This document shows positions 28,683-37,671 of a stretch of DNA of 64,000 nucleotides, one piece after another. The stretch is taken from assembly GCF_000473995.1 (NCBI RefSeq), contig NC_022571.1, forward strand, positions 1,514,501-1,578,500. Direction: 5' to 3'. The notes beneath the pieces were generated by a model that saw nothing but the letters and a program-made list of their open reading frames with translations, was not told the origin of the DNA and did no database searches. The translations under genes and the position numbers were made by a program. The DNA is from Clostridium saccharobutylicum DSM 13864 (GTDB lineage: Bacteria > Bacillota > Clostridia > Clostridiales > Clostridiaceae). Positions within the stretch are counted from its first letter, which is position 1, and each line of letters opens with the position of its first letter.

Positions 28683-29372
28683 ATGCCTTTATATTCAATT
28701 TTTGATCCTACAATGATAATATTAATTCCAGCAATTATAATTTCATTTTGGGCACAAACTAAAGTTAATTCAAATTACGAAAAATATAGTAAAGTTAGAA
28801 TTGTTAATGGTTATACAGGACAGCAAATTGCAAGAATGATGTTAGATGAAGCTGGACTTTGGGATGTTAGAATAGAAGTTATAAATAGTAAACTTGGAGA
28901 TCATTATGATCCTTCGAGTAAAATATTAAGATTATCTCCAGAGGTATACTCTGGATCAACAATATCTTCAGCAGGAATAGCAGCACATGAAGTAGGGCAT
29001 GCAATTCAGCATAAAGAAGAATACAAACCATTAACTATTAGAAATTCAATAGTTCCAGTTGTAAATTTAGGCTCAAGTTTATCTTGGATATTGTTCTTTT
29101 TAGGAATATTTTTAGGATTTAAAGGATTAACTACTTTGGGAATACTTTTATTTTCACTTGTAGTAATATTTCAACTAATTACATTACCAGTTGAATTTGA
29201 TGCATCCACTAGAGCTTTAAGTATTTTAAAGTCTAGAGGAATATTATATGGAGATGAAACTAGAGGCGCAGAAAAAGTTTTAAATGCTGCAGCAATGACT
29301 TATGTAGCAGCAACATTAATGGCAGTCTCACAACTAATAAGATTAATTGCTATTAGCAATAAAGATGATTAA
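28683..29372 (+). CDS. yugP: Membrane zinc metallopeptidase (YugP type)
   Basis: 229 residues with an N-terminal membrane helix, the zinc motif AAHEVGHAIQH (HExxH) around residue 100, two to three further hydrophobic helices near 120-165, and VEFDASTRAL, the glutamate zinc-ligand region. Family of putative Zn peptidases of unknown substrate. Located in the def-fmt-rsmB run, which is common in clostridia. Confidence 0.92.
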   Translation: MPLYSIFDPTMIILIPAIIISFWAQTKVNSNYEKYSKVRIVNGYTGQQIARMMLDEAGLWDVRIEVINSKLGDHYDPSSKILRLSPEVYSGSTISSAGIAAHEVGHAIQHKEEYKPLTIRNSIVPVVNLGSSLSWILFFLGIFLGFKGLTTLGILLFSLVVIFQLITLPVEFDASTRALSILKSRGILYGDETRGAEKVLNAAAMTYVAATLMAVSQLIRLIAISNKDD

Positions 29373-29385
29373 GAAGAGGTAGATT

Positions 29386-30702
29386 ATGAATTGTAGAAAA
29401 TTAGCAGTAAAAATATTAAACAGAGTTTTAAATGAAGGTGGATATTCGAATATAGTTCTTTCGAAGGAGTTAAATGAAGTAGAATTATCGGATAAGGATA
29501 AGGCTTTACTTACTGAAATTGTATATGGAGTGTTAAGAAGAAAAAAAACATTAGACATAATTATTGCAAATTTCATTAAAGATATTAATTTAATGAATAA
29601 AAATATTTTAAATATTTTAAGAGTAGCAATATATCAAATGAACTTTTTGGATAAGATCCCAAGTTACGCAGCTTGCAATGAAGCAGTTGAGGAAGCTAAG
29701 GAAATATCTGAAAGTGATTCTAAATTAGTAAATGGAATACTTAGAAGTTTTACTAAAAATCCTGATGACATTAATGTCCCAGGAAATAAAATTGATGAAT
29801 ATGCATATAAATTTTCGTTTGAACCTTGGATGATAAGACTTTTAATAAAACAATACGGAGAGAATGTTGCAAAAAAAATAATGACTGGATTAAATCAGAT
29901 TCCTACAGTTAGTATTAGAGTTAATGAACTTAAATCTAATTATGATGATGTTTATGATGAGCTTGAGGAAATGGAATATAATATCGAAGATGGTTCTGTT
30001 TGCCCAGAAGCAATTTGTATAAAAGGTGGTAAGTCTATAGAAAATAATCCTTTGTTTAAAGAAGGAAAAATTACAGTTCAAGACGAAAGTGCAATGCTTA
30101 TAGCACCTTTATTGGAATTAGAAGAGGGAATGCAGGTTATAGATTTATGTAGTGCTCCAGGTGGAAAAACTACACATATTTCAGAGATACTTCAAAATAC
30201 AGGTAAAGTACTAGCGTTTGATGTACATGAATCTAAGCTTGGATTAATAAAAGATAATTGTGATAGACTTGGAATTACTAATGTTGAAGTCAATATTAAT
30301 GATGCTACTAAGCTGAATGCAGATTTAATTTCATGTAGTGATAGGGTGTTAATAGATGTTCCTTGTTCTGGGATTGGTATAATAAGGAAAAAACCTGAAA
30401 TAAAATGGAATAAGAAAAGAACAGATTTAAGACAAATAATACCAATTCAAAGAGATATAATGGAGAACGCTTGGCAATATTTAAAGCGTGGTGGAATTAT
30501 GGTTTATTCAACTTGTACATTAAATAAGGAAGAAAATGAAGAAAATATAGAATGGTTCTTAAATAAATATAAAGATTGTGAAATTAAGAAAGTATTTGTT
30601 GGTAAGCAAGATAACCTAGTATACAATAAGGATGGTTCTCTAACTATTATGCCTAATGAAAGAATGGATGGATTCTTTGTGGCTAAATTACAAAAAAAAT
30701 AA
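29386..30702 (+). CDS. rsmB: 16S rRNA (cytosine-967-C5)-methyltransferase
   Basis: 438 residues: an N-terminal NusB-like RNA-binding domain (about 1-140), then the SAM-dependent domain with LCSAPGGKTTHI, VLIDVPCSGIGIIRKKPEI and catalytic TCTLNKEENEENIEWFL. The two Cys in PCSG and STCT are the release and nucleophile residues of m5C methyltransferases. Begins 13 bases after the peptidase gene. Confidence 0.96.
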   Translation: MNCRKLAVKILNRVLNEGGYSNIVLSKELNEVELSDKDKALLTEIVYGVLRRKKTLDIIIANFIKDINLMNKNILNILRVAIYQMNFLDKIPSYAACNEAVEEAKEISESDSKLVNGILRSFTKNPDDINVPGNKIDEYAYKFSFEPWMIRLLIKQYGENVAKKIMTGLNQIPTVSIRVNELKSNYDDVYDELEEMEYNIEDGSVCPEAICIKGGKSIENNPLFKEGKITVQDESAMLIAPLLELEEGMQVIDLCSAPGGKTTHISEILQNTGKVLAFDVHESKLGLIKDNCDRLGITNVEVNINDATKLNADLISCSDRVLIDVPCSGIGIIRKKPEIKWNKKRTDLRQIIPIQRDIMENAWQYLKRGGIMVYSTCTLNKEENEENIEWFLNKYKDCEIKKVFVGKQDNLVYNKDGSLTIMPNERMDGFFVAKLQKK

Positions 30703-30716
30703 CAGTAGGTGAATAA

Positions 30717-31760
30717 ATGAATAATTTATTAGATTATACATTAGAAGAACTTAAGGTTTGGATGAAAGAGAATAATGAAAATGCATTTAGAGCAAAACAA
30801 ATATTATCATGGATTTATAAAGGGATTAATGACTTCAATGGTATGAAAAACATACCTAAGTCATTAATCACAAAGTTAGAAGAAAATTTTACTATTAGTT
30901 TGCCTAATATAATAGAAGTTTACAAATCAGAGATAGATGGAACAGAAAAGTTCTTGTTAGGATTTGAAGATGGAAATTTAATTGAAAGTGTACTTATGAG
31001 ATATAAACATGGAAATTCTATATGTATATCAACTCAAGTTGGTTGTAGAATGGGGTGTAAATTCTGTGCATCTACTATTAATGGTAGAGTGAGAAATTTA
31101 TCAAGTGGGGAAATTTTATCAGAAGTTCTTGTGGTACAAAATTATATTAATGAGAGAATTTCAAATATTGTACTTATGGGAAGCGGAGAGCCTTTAGATA
31201 ATTATGATAATGTTGTGAAATTTTTAGAAATAGTTTCAGCAGATTATGGACTAAATATTGGGCAAAGGCATATAACATTATCTACATGTGGAATTGTACC
31301 TAAGATATATGAGTTGGCAGATAAAGAGTTTAGTACGACACTTGCAATTTCTTTGCATGCATTTAGTGATGAGAAGAGAAAAGAGATTATGCCTATAGCT
31401 AATAAATACACTATTGATGAAATATTGAAATCATGTAAGTATTATATAAGCAAAACTAATAGGCGAATTACATTTGAATATGCATTAGTAAAAGATGTGA
31501 ATGATACTAAAGAAGATGCAAAATCATTAGGTAAATTATTAAAGGGAATGCTTTGTCATGTCAATTTGATACCTGTAAATGAGATAAAGGAAAATACTTT
31601 TAAAAGATCTACAAAGAAGTCTATAGATAATTTCGCAGAGATATTGAAAAGTTATGGAATAGAAGTTACTACTAGAAGAGAAATGGGAAGTGACATTAAT
31701 GCAGCATGTGGACAACTTAGAAGAAGTTACATAAATACCCATGAGATAGGGGGAGAATGA
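30717..31760 (+). CDS. rlmN: Dual-specificity RNA methyltransferase RlmN
   Basis: Radical SAM enzyme that makes m2A2503 in 23S rRNA and m2A37 in some tRNAs. 347 residues with 4Fe-4S motif [12 protein letters not shown] (C-x3-C-x2-C), [30 protein letters not shown] and the C-terminal catalytic Cys region [11 protein letters not shown]. Ends one base before prpC. Confidence 0.97.
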   Translation: MNNLLDYTLEELKVWMKENNENAFRAKQILSWIYKGINDFNGMKNIPKSLITKLEENFTISLPNIIEVYKSEIDGTEKFLLGFEDGNLIESVLMRYKHGNSICISTQVGCRMGCKFCASTINGRVRNLSSGEILSEVLVVQNYINERISNIVLMGSGEPLDNYDNVVKFLEIVSADYGLNIGQRHITLSTCGIVPKIYELADKEFSTTLAISLHAFSDEKRKEIMPIANKYTIDEILKSCKYYISKTNRRITFEYALVKDVNDTKEDAKSLGKLLKGMLCHVNLIPVNEIKENTFKRSTKKSIDNFAEILKSYGIEVTTRREMGSDINAACGQLRRSYINTHEIGGE

Positions 31761-31761
31761 A

Positions 31762-32481
31762 ATGGTAGGCTTAGTTAGTGATGTGGGATTAAAACGTACA
31801 TTGAATCAAGATTTTGCTTCTTATTTAGAAAATGAAAATTTTAAAATATATGTAGTAGCAGATGGCATGGGTGGACATAATGCAGGAGAAGTTGCTAGTA
31901 AAATGGCTGCTGAGCAAATTGTTAACTATATAAGTGAAAAATTTTCTTTTGATAGAATGGAAGATTTAATTGTAGAAGCAATTAAAGAGGCTAATAGAAA
32001 TGTATTTGATTTTTCTAAAACAAATTCAAATTTAAATGGCATGGGAACTACAGTTACAGCTTGCTTCATAACACGAGAATTTATTCAAGTTGCTAATGTA
32101 GGGGATAGTGCCTGCTTTGCTATAAAAAATGGTGAAATAAAAAAAATCACTAAAGATCATTCTTTAGTTCAAGAACTTGTGGATAGTGGAAGTATAACAG
32201 AAAGTGAAGCTGTTAATCACCCAAAGAAAAATATTATTACGAGAGCATTGGGGACATTTGATAAGGTTAGTGTAGATGTTTTTCCATTAAGAAATGGTGA
32301 GTATGATTTATATATGTTATGTTCAGATGGATTAACTAATGAGTTAACAATGGATGAGATTTTAGATGTTATTAAAACCGAACAAAATTATATGGATGTG
32401 GCTAATAAGTTAGTGTATTTAGCAAAAGAAAAAGGTGGCAGGGATAATATCACAGTATTGTTGTTTGGAGGAGAGATGTAG
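31762..32481 (+). CDS. prpC: PP2C-type protein phosphatase (PrpC/Stp)
   Basis: 239 residues with the metal-binding PP2C motifs: DVGLKRTLNQDF, VVADGMGGHNAGEVAS, MGTTVTACF, ANVGDSACFAI and DNITVLLF near the end. Dephosphorylates targets of the adjacent Ser/Thr kinase. rlmN overlaps nearly; prkC begins 1 base after the stop. Confidence 0.96.
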   Translation: MVGLVSDVGLKRTLNQDFASYLENENFKIYVVADGMGGHNAGEVASKMAAEQIVNYISEKFSFDRMEDLIVEAIKEANRNVFDFSKTNSNLNGMGTTVTACFITREFIQVANVGDSACFAIKNGEIKKITKDHSLVQELVDSGSITESEAVNHPKKNIITRALGTFDKVSVDVFPLRNGEYDLYMLCSDGLTNELTMDEILDVIKTEQNYMDVANKLVYLAKEKGGRDNITVLLFGGEM

Positions 32482-32482
32482 T

Positions 32483-34348
32483 ATGAATGGAATTATACTT
32501 GGTAGCAGGTATGAGCTATTAGAAAAAATTGGCGAAGGTGGAATGTCAGAAGTATTTAAAGCAAGAGACAATAAATTAAATAGATTTGTTGCAGCGAAAA
32601 TTCTAAAAAAAGAATTTGGTGATAATATTGACATCGTTGAAAAGTTTAAAGGAGAAGCAACTGCCATTGCAACTCTATCTGACAACAATATAGTGAACAT
32701 ATTAGATGTAGGAACACAAGATGATATAAATTATATTGTAATGGAATATGTCAAAGGTAATACGTTAAAAGATATTATTAAGCAAACTGGGAAAATGAAT
32801 TATGAAACGGCTATATCCAATGCTATTCAAATCGCAAGAGCTTTAGATTGTGCGCATAGAAATAAGATAATTCATAGAGATGTTAAGCCTCAAAATATTT
32901 TAGTGACAGAAGATGGATCAATGAAGGTGACTGATTTTGGTATAGCTAAATCATCTACTTCGTCAACTATTACAAATACAAGTACAATAATGGGATCAGC
33001 TCATTATCTTTCACCAGAACAAGCAAAAGGAAGTTTTATTGATTGCAGAACCGATTTATATTCGTTAGGCGTTGTATTATATGAAATGGTTACAGGAACA
33101 CTTCCTTTTCAAGCAGATACTGCTGTAACTATTGCATTGAAACATCTTCAAGAGAATGTTGTTCCTCCTAAAAATCTTAATTCTAAGATTCCAGATAGTT
33201 TAAATATTTTAATTTTAAAAGCTATGGAAAAGGAGCCTAGCAAGAGATATCAAACTGCTAAAGAAATGATTGCAGATCTTCAGAAAATTAAGGATAATCC
33301 AAATGCACGAATAGATGCAATAGATGATGATGATGAGCATACTATCATAATGTCAGCTGTAACTGAAGAAATGTCGAAGCAAAAAGAAGCTGAGAATAAA
33401 TTAGCTAATGATGATGATGACGATTATTATTATGATGATGATGAGTTCGAAGAGGAAGAAAAATCAAAATCAAAATCAAATAAGAGTAAGATTATTAAAA
33501 TAGCAATAGGAGTTGCAGCTGGAATACTTTTAATTATTTTAGGAGTTGCAGCATTTAAAGCAATAGGATCTTCTGGTGGTAAAGAAGTTGAAGTGCCAAA
33601 TGTAATAGGTCAAAATGTAGACGATGCTAAGAAGCAATTAGAAAGTGTTAAATTGGTTTTAGTTGTTGCAAGTACAGAAGATAGCGATAAACCGGAAGGT
33701 ACAATTATTAAATCTAATATTGATGCAGGAACTAAGGTTAAAGAGAATACTGAGATTAGAGTAATTGTAAGTGGTGGAGCAGCAAAACTTAAAATGCCTG
33801 ATTTAACTGACTATGATCTAGATAAAGCAAAAGATATTTTGGCTTCGTTTAGCTTAAAAATTGATAGCACTAGTTATGAATATAGTGATGCACCTAGAGG
33901 TCAAATAATTAGACAAAATCCACAAAAGGATGAACAAGTATCTTCTGATACTAAGATATCAGTTGTTGTTAGTAAAGGACCACAACAGGTGAGACAAAAA
34001 TCCAATTCATCTGAATTAGATGATTCCAATAAGAAGGAAATAAAAGAATCAGATTCTAATAAGAAGGAAAGTCAAAGTCAGAATCAAATGGCTAGTCCAT
34101 CAACAGACAATAATAAAAGTACTCCTGCTAATGATGGTAATGCTGCCGACAATAGTAGTGGTAATAGCAGTAGTAGTAATGGTAGCGGAAATCCTAAGAC
34201 AAATAATCCTACTACACAAAAATCATCACAAGGTAATCAAAGTTCAGGATCTAGCAGCTCTAGTTCAGGAACTTCTAGTAATGCACCGCAAGGTCAACAG
34301 GCTGATGTAAGTGGTGGTTTATCACAAAAAACATCAAATAATAATTAA
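32483..34348 (+). CDS. prkC: Ser/Thr protein kinase PrkC with two PASTA domains and a long Ser/Asn tail
   Basis: 621 residues from ATG 32483 with SD GGAGGAG at 32467-32473. Kinase domain: GEGGMSEV (17-24), Lys39, HRDVKPQN (131-138, Asp133), DFG (151-153), APE-equivalent SPEQ (177-180). An acidic then basic juxtamembrane run (D/E 307-327, KSKSKSNKSK) precedes one membrane helix at about 337-361. Outside the membrane are two PASTA repeats (about 368-435 and 437-500), which sense muropeptides and spores germination signals in other Firmicutes, then about 115 residues of low complexity rich in Ser, Asn, Gly, Gln. Bacillus PrkC has three PASTA and no such tail. The partner phosphatase is immediately upstream and rsgA downstream. 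Confidence 0.96.
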   Translation: MNGIILGSRYELLEKIGEGGMSEVFKARDNKLNRFVAAKILKKEFGDNIDIVEKFKGEATAIATLSDNNIVNILDVGTQDDINYIVMEYVKGNTLKDIIKQTGKMNYETAISNAIQIARALDCAHRNKIIHRDVKPQNILVTEDGSMKVTDFGIAKSSTSSTITNTSTIMGSAHYLSPEQAKGSFIDCRTDLYSLGVVLYEMVTGTLPFQADTAVTIALKHLQENVVPPKNLNSKIPDSLNILILKAMEKEPSKRYQTAKEMIADLQKIKDNPNARIDAIDDDDEHTIIMSAVTEEMSKQKEAENKLANDDDDDYYYDDDEFEEEEKSKSKSNKSKIIKIAIGVAAGILLIILGVAAFKAIGSSGGKEVEVPNVIGQNVDDAKKQLESVKLVLVVASTEDSDKPEGTIIKSNIDAGTKVKENTEIRVIVSGGAAKLKMPDLTDYDLDKAKDILASFSLKIDSTSYEYSDAPRGQIIRQNPQKDEQVSSDTKISVVVSKGPQQVRQKSNSSELDDSNKKEIKESDSNKKESQSQNQMASPSTDNNKSTPANDGNAADNSSGNSSSSNGSGNPKTNNPTTQKSSQGNQSSGSSSSSSGTSSNAPQGQQADVSGGLSQKTSNNN

Positions 34349-34357
34349 TAATTATAT

Positions 34358-34389
34358 GGAGAGGTTGATAAAATAGGCCTCTCCTTTTA
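34358..34389 (+). terminator. Rho-independent terminator after prkC
   Basis: GGAGAGG (34358-34364) pairs with CCTCTCC (34378-34384), then TTTTATAAT. Confidence 0.85.
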
Positions 34390-34424
34390 TAATATATTTA
34401 ATTTATATAATATGGAGGAATAAG

Positions 34425-35297
34425 ATGAATGGAAAAATAGTTAAAGGAATAGGGGGATTTTATTATATTAAGACAGAGAATGGCTTAATAGAATGTAAAG
34501 CTAGGGGTAAATTTAGACATAAGGATATAAAACCTATGGTAGGAGATAACGTTACTATTAAAATAGAAAATGGTAAGGGCGTTATTGAAGAAATACATAA
34601 CAGATCATCGGAACTAATAAGACCAACAGTTGCAAATGTTTCATTAGCATTTATTGTTTTTGCAGTTAAGAATCCGGATATAAATTTCGATTTATTAAAT
34701 AAGTTTTTAATTTTATGTGAGTATAATAATATTAATATGGTAGTGTGCTTGAATAAAATAGATTTAGTAAGTGAAGCTGAGCGAGAAGAAATAAGGAAAA
34801 GAATAAATGATATAGGTTACGAAGTGATTTATATAAATGCTAAACAGGGAATTGGACTAGAAAGATTAGAAGAAAAAATTCAAGGAAATATAACAGTGTT
34901 TTGTGGACCATCAGGAGCAGGTAAATCTACTTTGATTAATAAACTTTCGAATAAAGAACATATGGAAACTGGTAAAGTTAGTGACAAGTTGGGTAGAGGT
35001 AAACACACAACAAGGCATAGTGAACTTATAGATGTTGAAGATGGGTATATTGTTGATACACCAGGTTTTTCAACATTAGAAATAAAGGATTTAATGGATA
35101 AAGATTCATTGAAATATTGTTTTCCTGAATTTACCGAGTATAATGATAAGTGTAAATATAGAGGATGTCTACATTATAAAGAACCTAAGTGTGCATTAAA
35201 AGAAGCACTTGAAGAAGGTAAAATTAATAAATATCGATATGATTTTTATGTGAAGACATTAGAAGAAATAATGGAAGGGGAAAAAAATAAATGGTAA
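34425..35297 (+). CDS. rsgA: Ribosome small-subunit-dependent GTPase RsgA
   Basis: Late 30S assembly checkpoint GTPase. 290 residues: N-terminal OB fold, circularly permuted G domain with order NKID (G4), GPSGAGKST (G1) and DTPGFS (G3), and a C-terminal Zn knuckle containing the Cys and His residues of [15 protein letters not shown]. rpe starts 7 bases before its end, so they overlap. Confidence 0.97.
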   Translation: MNGKIVKGIGGFYYIKTENGLIECKARGKFRHKDIKPMVGDNVTIKIENGKGVIEEIHNRSSELIRPTVANVSLAFIVFAVKNPDINFDLLNKFLILCEYNNINMVVCLNKIDLVSEAEREEIRKRINDIGYEVIYINAKQGIGLERLEEKIQGNITVFCGPSGAGKSTLINKLSNKEHMETGKVSDKLGRGKHTTRHSELIDVEDGYIVDTPGFSTLEIKDLMDKDSLKYCFPEFTEYNDKCKYRGCLHYKEPKCALKEALEEGKINKYRYDFYVKTLEEIMEGEKNKW

Positions 35298-35935
35298 AGA
35301 TTGCACCATCAATATTATCAGCAGATTTTTCAAGATTAGGAGAAGATATAGAAAGAATAGATAAAGGAGGAGCAGAATTCGTTCATATAGATGTAATGGA
35401 CGGTTCATTTGTTCCTAATATATCTTTAGGATTACCTGTAATAAAATCTATAAGAAATAGAACTAATAAGGTATTTGATGTACACTTAATGGTAGATAAT
35501 CCTTCAAGATATATTGATGATTTTATAGAGGCAGGCTCAGATATAATAACTGTTCACTATGAAGCAGATAGACATATAGATAGAACTATTAATTATATAA
35601 AATCAAAAGGAAAAAAGGCAGGCGTTTCATTAAATCCTGGAACACCAGTAAGTGTATTAAAAGATCTAATATCTAGTCTGGACATGGTTTTGATAATGTC
35701 GGTAAATCCTGGATTTGGAGGGCAAAAGTTCATACCATATGCATTGGATAAAATAAAAGAAGTAAAGGAATTAAGCAATAAATTAAATCCGTCACTACTA
35801 ATTGAAGTTGATGGAGGAATAGGAAAAGATAATGTTAAAGATGTTATAGGGGCTGGTGCAAATGTAATTGTAGCTGGATCAGCAGTATTTAATGGTGGTG
35901 AAATAAGTGATAATATAAAAGCCTTGAGGGGGTAA
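35291..35935 (+). CDS. rpe: Ribulose-phosphate 3-epimerase
   Basis: Interconverts ribulose- and xylulose-5-phosphate. 214 residues, TIM barrel: [47 protein letters not shown] and EVDGGI. Metal ligands and catalytic Asp are in the HIDVMDG and EVDGG motifs. ATG 35291 overlaps rsgA by 7 bases. Confidence 0.97.
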   Translation: MVKIAPSILSADFSRLGEDIERIDKGGAEFVHIDVMDGSFVPNISLGLPVIKSIRNRTNKVFDVHLMVDNPSRYIDDFIEAGSDIITVHYEADRHIDRTINYIKSKGKKAGVSLNPGTPVSVLKDLISSLDMVLIMSVNPGFGGQKFIPYALDKIKEVKELSNKLNPSLLIEVDGGIGKDNVKDVIGAGANVIVAGSAVFNGGEISDNIKALRG

Positions 35936-35939
35936 TTTT

Positions 35940-36575
35940 TTGCAGGTAATGATTGTAAGTGGAGGTACAGCGCCATCAAAAAAATTATTAGAAAATTATA
36001 TAGATAAGGTAGATTTTATTATAGCCGCTGATAAGGGAAGTGAATGTCTTTATAGTTATAATATAATTCCTGATTTACTTTTGGGTGATTTTGATTCGAC
36101 CAATAAAGAAAGTTTAAATAGTATAAAACTGAAAGCTCGGGAAGTTTTAGAATTTCCGCCTGAAAAGGATTATACGGATACAGAGATTGCAATAATAGAA
36201 GCACTTAAAAGGGGGGCTGAAAAGATATATCTATTTGGCGCTACTGGTTCAAGGATGGATCATACTTTGGGAAATGTAGGCCTTCTATTAACAACTAAGA
36301 AAAAAGGAGCAATTTTAGAAATAATAGATGATCATAATAAAATTTATTTAGCTGAAAAGACTATGAAATTGTATGGTAAATATGGTGAAAATATATCTTT
36401 TCATGCTTTATGCGATAAGGTTACAAAGTTTAAAATTAAAGGCGCTAAATATAATTTAGATTCATATGATATAAATTTACTAGATCCAAGAGCTATATGC
36501 AATGAATTTCTTGATACACCAATAGAAATTAGTTATGAGAAAGGAGAATTATTAATTCTTCATTCGATTGATTAA
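35940..36575 (+). CDS. thiN: Thiamine pyrophosphokinase
   Basis: Makes thiamine diphosphate from thiamine and ATP. 211 residues from TTG 35940, favoured because SD GAGGGGG (35926-35932) is 7 bases away; ATG 35949 is 16 bases away. Motifs: DFIIAADKGSECLYSYNIIPDLLLGDFDS, FPPEKDYTDTEIAI and LFGATGSRMDHTLGNV. Follows rpe by 4 bases. Confidence 0.95.
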   Translation: MQVMIVSGGTAPSKKLLENYIDKVDFIIAADKGSECLYSYNIIPDLLLGDFDSTNKESLNSIKLKAREVLEFPPEKDYTDTEIAIIEALKRGAEKIYLFGATGSRMDHTLGNVGLLLTTKKKGAILEIIDDHNKIYLAEKTMKLYGKYGENISFHALCDKVTKFKIKGAKYNLDSYDINLLDPRAICNEFLDTPIEISYEKGELLILHSID

Positions 36576-36696
36576 AAAATGGAACATTTTTAATACCTAC
36601 TGAATATTAATATAATAAGACGAGATTTATTTAAAGATTATTTTTTGGTCTAAAAAGATTTTGATTGGAATATTAATACTTTAGGAGGGGTATAAT

Positions 36697-36768
36697 ATGA
36701 AAATAATTGCATTTAAATTACCAAGATTTTTTTCAAATATAATTAAATTTTTTAGAAGAAAAAAATAG
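36697..36768 (+). CDS. spoVM: SpoVM, spore coat anchoring peptide
   Basis: A 23-residue ORF, ATG to TAG, with SD AGGAGGGG (36683-36690). The peptide begins MKIIAFKLPRFFSNIIK: the M-K-x-x-x-x-K-L-P-(K/R)-F motif with Pro9 is the SpoVM signature, an amphipathic helix that recognises the curved forespore membrane and recruits SpoIVA, encoded in this window at 17170. Bacillus SpoVM has 26 residues. thiN-spoVM-rpmB is the same gene order as in Bacillus. GAATATT sequences occur upstream (36602, 36668) but no full sigma-E promoter was identified. Confidence 0.93.
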   Translation: MKIIAFKLPRFFSNIIKFFRRKK

Positions 36769-36810
36769 AGTATACATAAATATAACTCTAAGAAATCAAT
36801 GTTAAAAGAT

Positions 36811-36856
36811 AACAAGTCAATATATTTTTTGAAAGTATATTGACTTGTTATTTTTG
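36811..36856 (+). terminator. Terminator after spoVM
   Basis: AACAAGTCAATATA (36811-36824) pairs perfectly with TATATTGACTTGTT (36836-36849), followed by ATTTTTG. Confidence 0.9.
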
Positions 36857-36864
36857 TACACATA

Positions 36865-36896
36865 AATAAAAAATGCAATTGGGATAACAATTGCAT
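36865..36896 (-). terminator. Terminator of rpmB (minus strand)
   Basis: ATGCAATTG/CAATTGCAT 9-bp stem (36873-36881 with 36888-36896). In the minus direction it is followed by a T-rich tract (complement of ATAAATAAAAA). Confidence 0.8.
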
Positions 36897-36909
36897 TTCT
36901 TATTATGAA

Positions 36910-37101
36910 CTATATTGCTCTTTGAACCTTTCCAGATCTAAGGCATCTTGTACATACATGAACAGTTTTTGGTGTTCCGTTAACTAAAGCTTTTACTTTC
37001 TTTATGTTAGGAGCCCAAGTTCTCTTTGATTGACGATGTGAATGGCTGTATTGTACACCTGCTACAACACCCTTATCACAAATTTCGCATCTTCTTGCCA
37101 T
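36910..37101 (-). CDS. rpmB: 50S ribosomal protein L28
   Basis: 63 residues, MARRCEICDKGVVAG ... RTWAPNIKKVKALV ... VHVCTRCLRSGKV. Two C-x2-C pairs make it the zinc-binding form of L28, so it lies in the class that is displaced under zinc limitation in bacteria having a non-Cys paralogue. It is transcribed opposite to its neighbours, with SD AGGAGGT and its own promoter at 37156-37184. Confidence 0.98.
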   Translation of the reverse strand: MARRCEICDKGVVAGVQYSHSHRQSKRTWAPNIKKVKALVNGTPKTVHVCTRCLRSGKVQRAI

Positions 37102-37155
37102 TAGAAAACACCTCCTTATATTCCAAAGATAATCATCTTCAATAGGACAGAGTAA

Positions 37156-37198
37156 ATTATATCACACGAAAATATAATAGGCAAGATAAATTTTCGTG
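37156..37198 (-). promoter_or_regulatory. rpmB promoter inside an operator-like palindrome
   Basis: On the minus strand, TTGCCT (37184-37179), 17 bases, TATAAT (37161-37156). A 9-bp inverted repeat CACGAAAAT (37165-37173) / ATTTTCGTG (37190-37198) with 16 bases between brackets the -35 hexamer. Confidence 0.65.
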
Positions 37199-37244
37199 AA
37201 TAATATAAGTGAATAGTGATTTATTATATATATTTTTTGAATAC

Positions 37245-37273
37245 TTGAATAAAATATACTTCTAATATAGAAT
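37245..37273 (+). promoter_or_regulatory. Candidate promoter for asp23-fakA
   Basis: TTGAAT (37245-37250), 17 bases, TAGAAT (37268-37273); 35 bases before the gene start. Imperfect -10 element. Confidence 0.4.
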
Positions 37274-37307
37274 ATAGAGTAGGATATAATATTTAGGAGG
37301 AATAATA

Positions 37308-37658
37308 ATGGTTGGATTTTCAAATGAAAATGGTAATATAAGTTATTCGGAAGAAGTTTTAGCTAAAATTGTTGGATTATCAACAATGGAATGTTATGGA
37401 GTAGTTGGTATGGTTTCCAGAAATGCTAGTGATGGGCTTTGGGAACTTATGGGCATAGAAAATTTAAGCAAAGGCGTAAAAATACAATTAACAGATGAAC
37501 ATAGATTACAAATAGAATTATTTATTATGGTTGAATACGGAACAAAGATATCGGTTATATCTAATAATATCATTCAAAAAGTTCGTTATAGTGTTGAGAA
37601 CTATACTGGGCTTAAAGTTTCATCTATAACAGTAAATGTGCAAGCGGTGAGAGTCTAG
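37308..37658 (+). CDS. Asp23/Gls24 family envelope stress protein
   Basis: 116 residues of the DUF322 (Asp23) family: GNISYSEEVLAKIVGLSTMECYGVVGM ... EHRLQIELFIMVEYGTKISVISNNIIQKVRYSVE ... VSSITVNVQAVRV. Members lie at the membrane and are alkaline- or envelope-stress induced. It precedes the fatty acid kinase gene fakA in many Firmicutes, as here (13-base gap). Confidence 0.93.
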   Translation: MVGFSNENGNISYSEEVLAKIVGLSTMECYGVVGMVSRNASDGLWELMGIENLSKGVKIQLTDEHRLQIELFIMVEYGTKISVISNNIIQKVRYSVENYTGLKVSSITVNVQAVRV

Positions 37659-37671
37659 GAGGTTAAACTAA

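Noticed and set aside
36602..36674. GAATATT sequences upstream of spoVM as sigma-E -35 elements
   Set aside because: No matching CATACA-type -10 was found at 13-15 bases; the second copy would place the -10 on the start codon.
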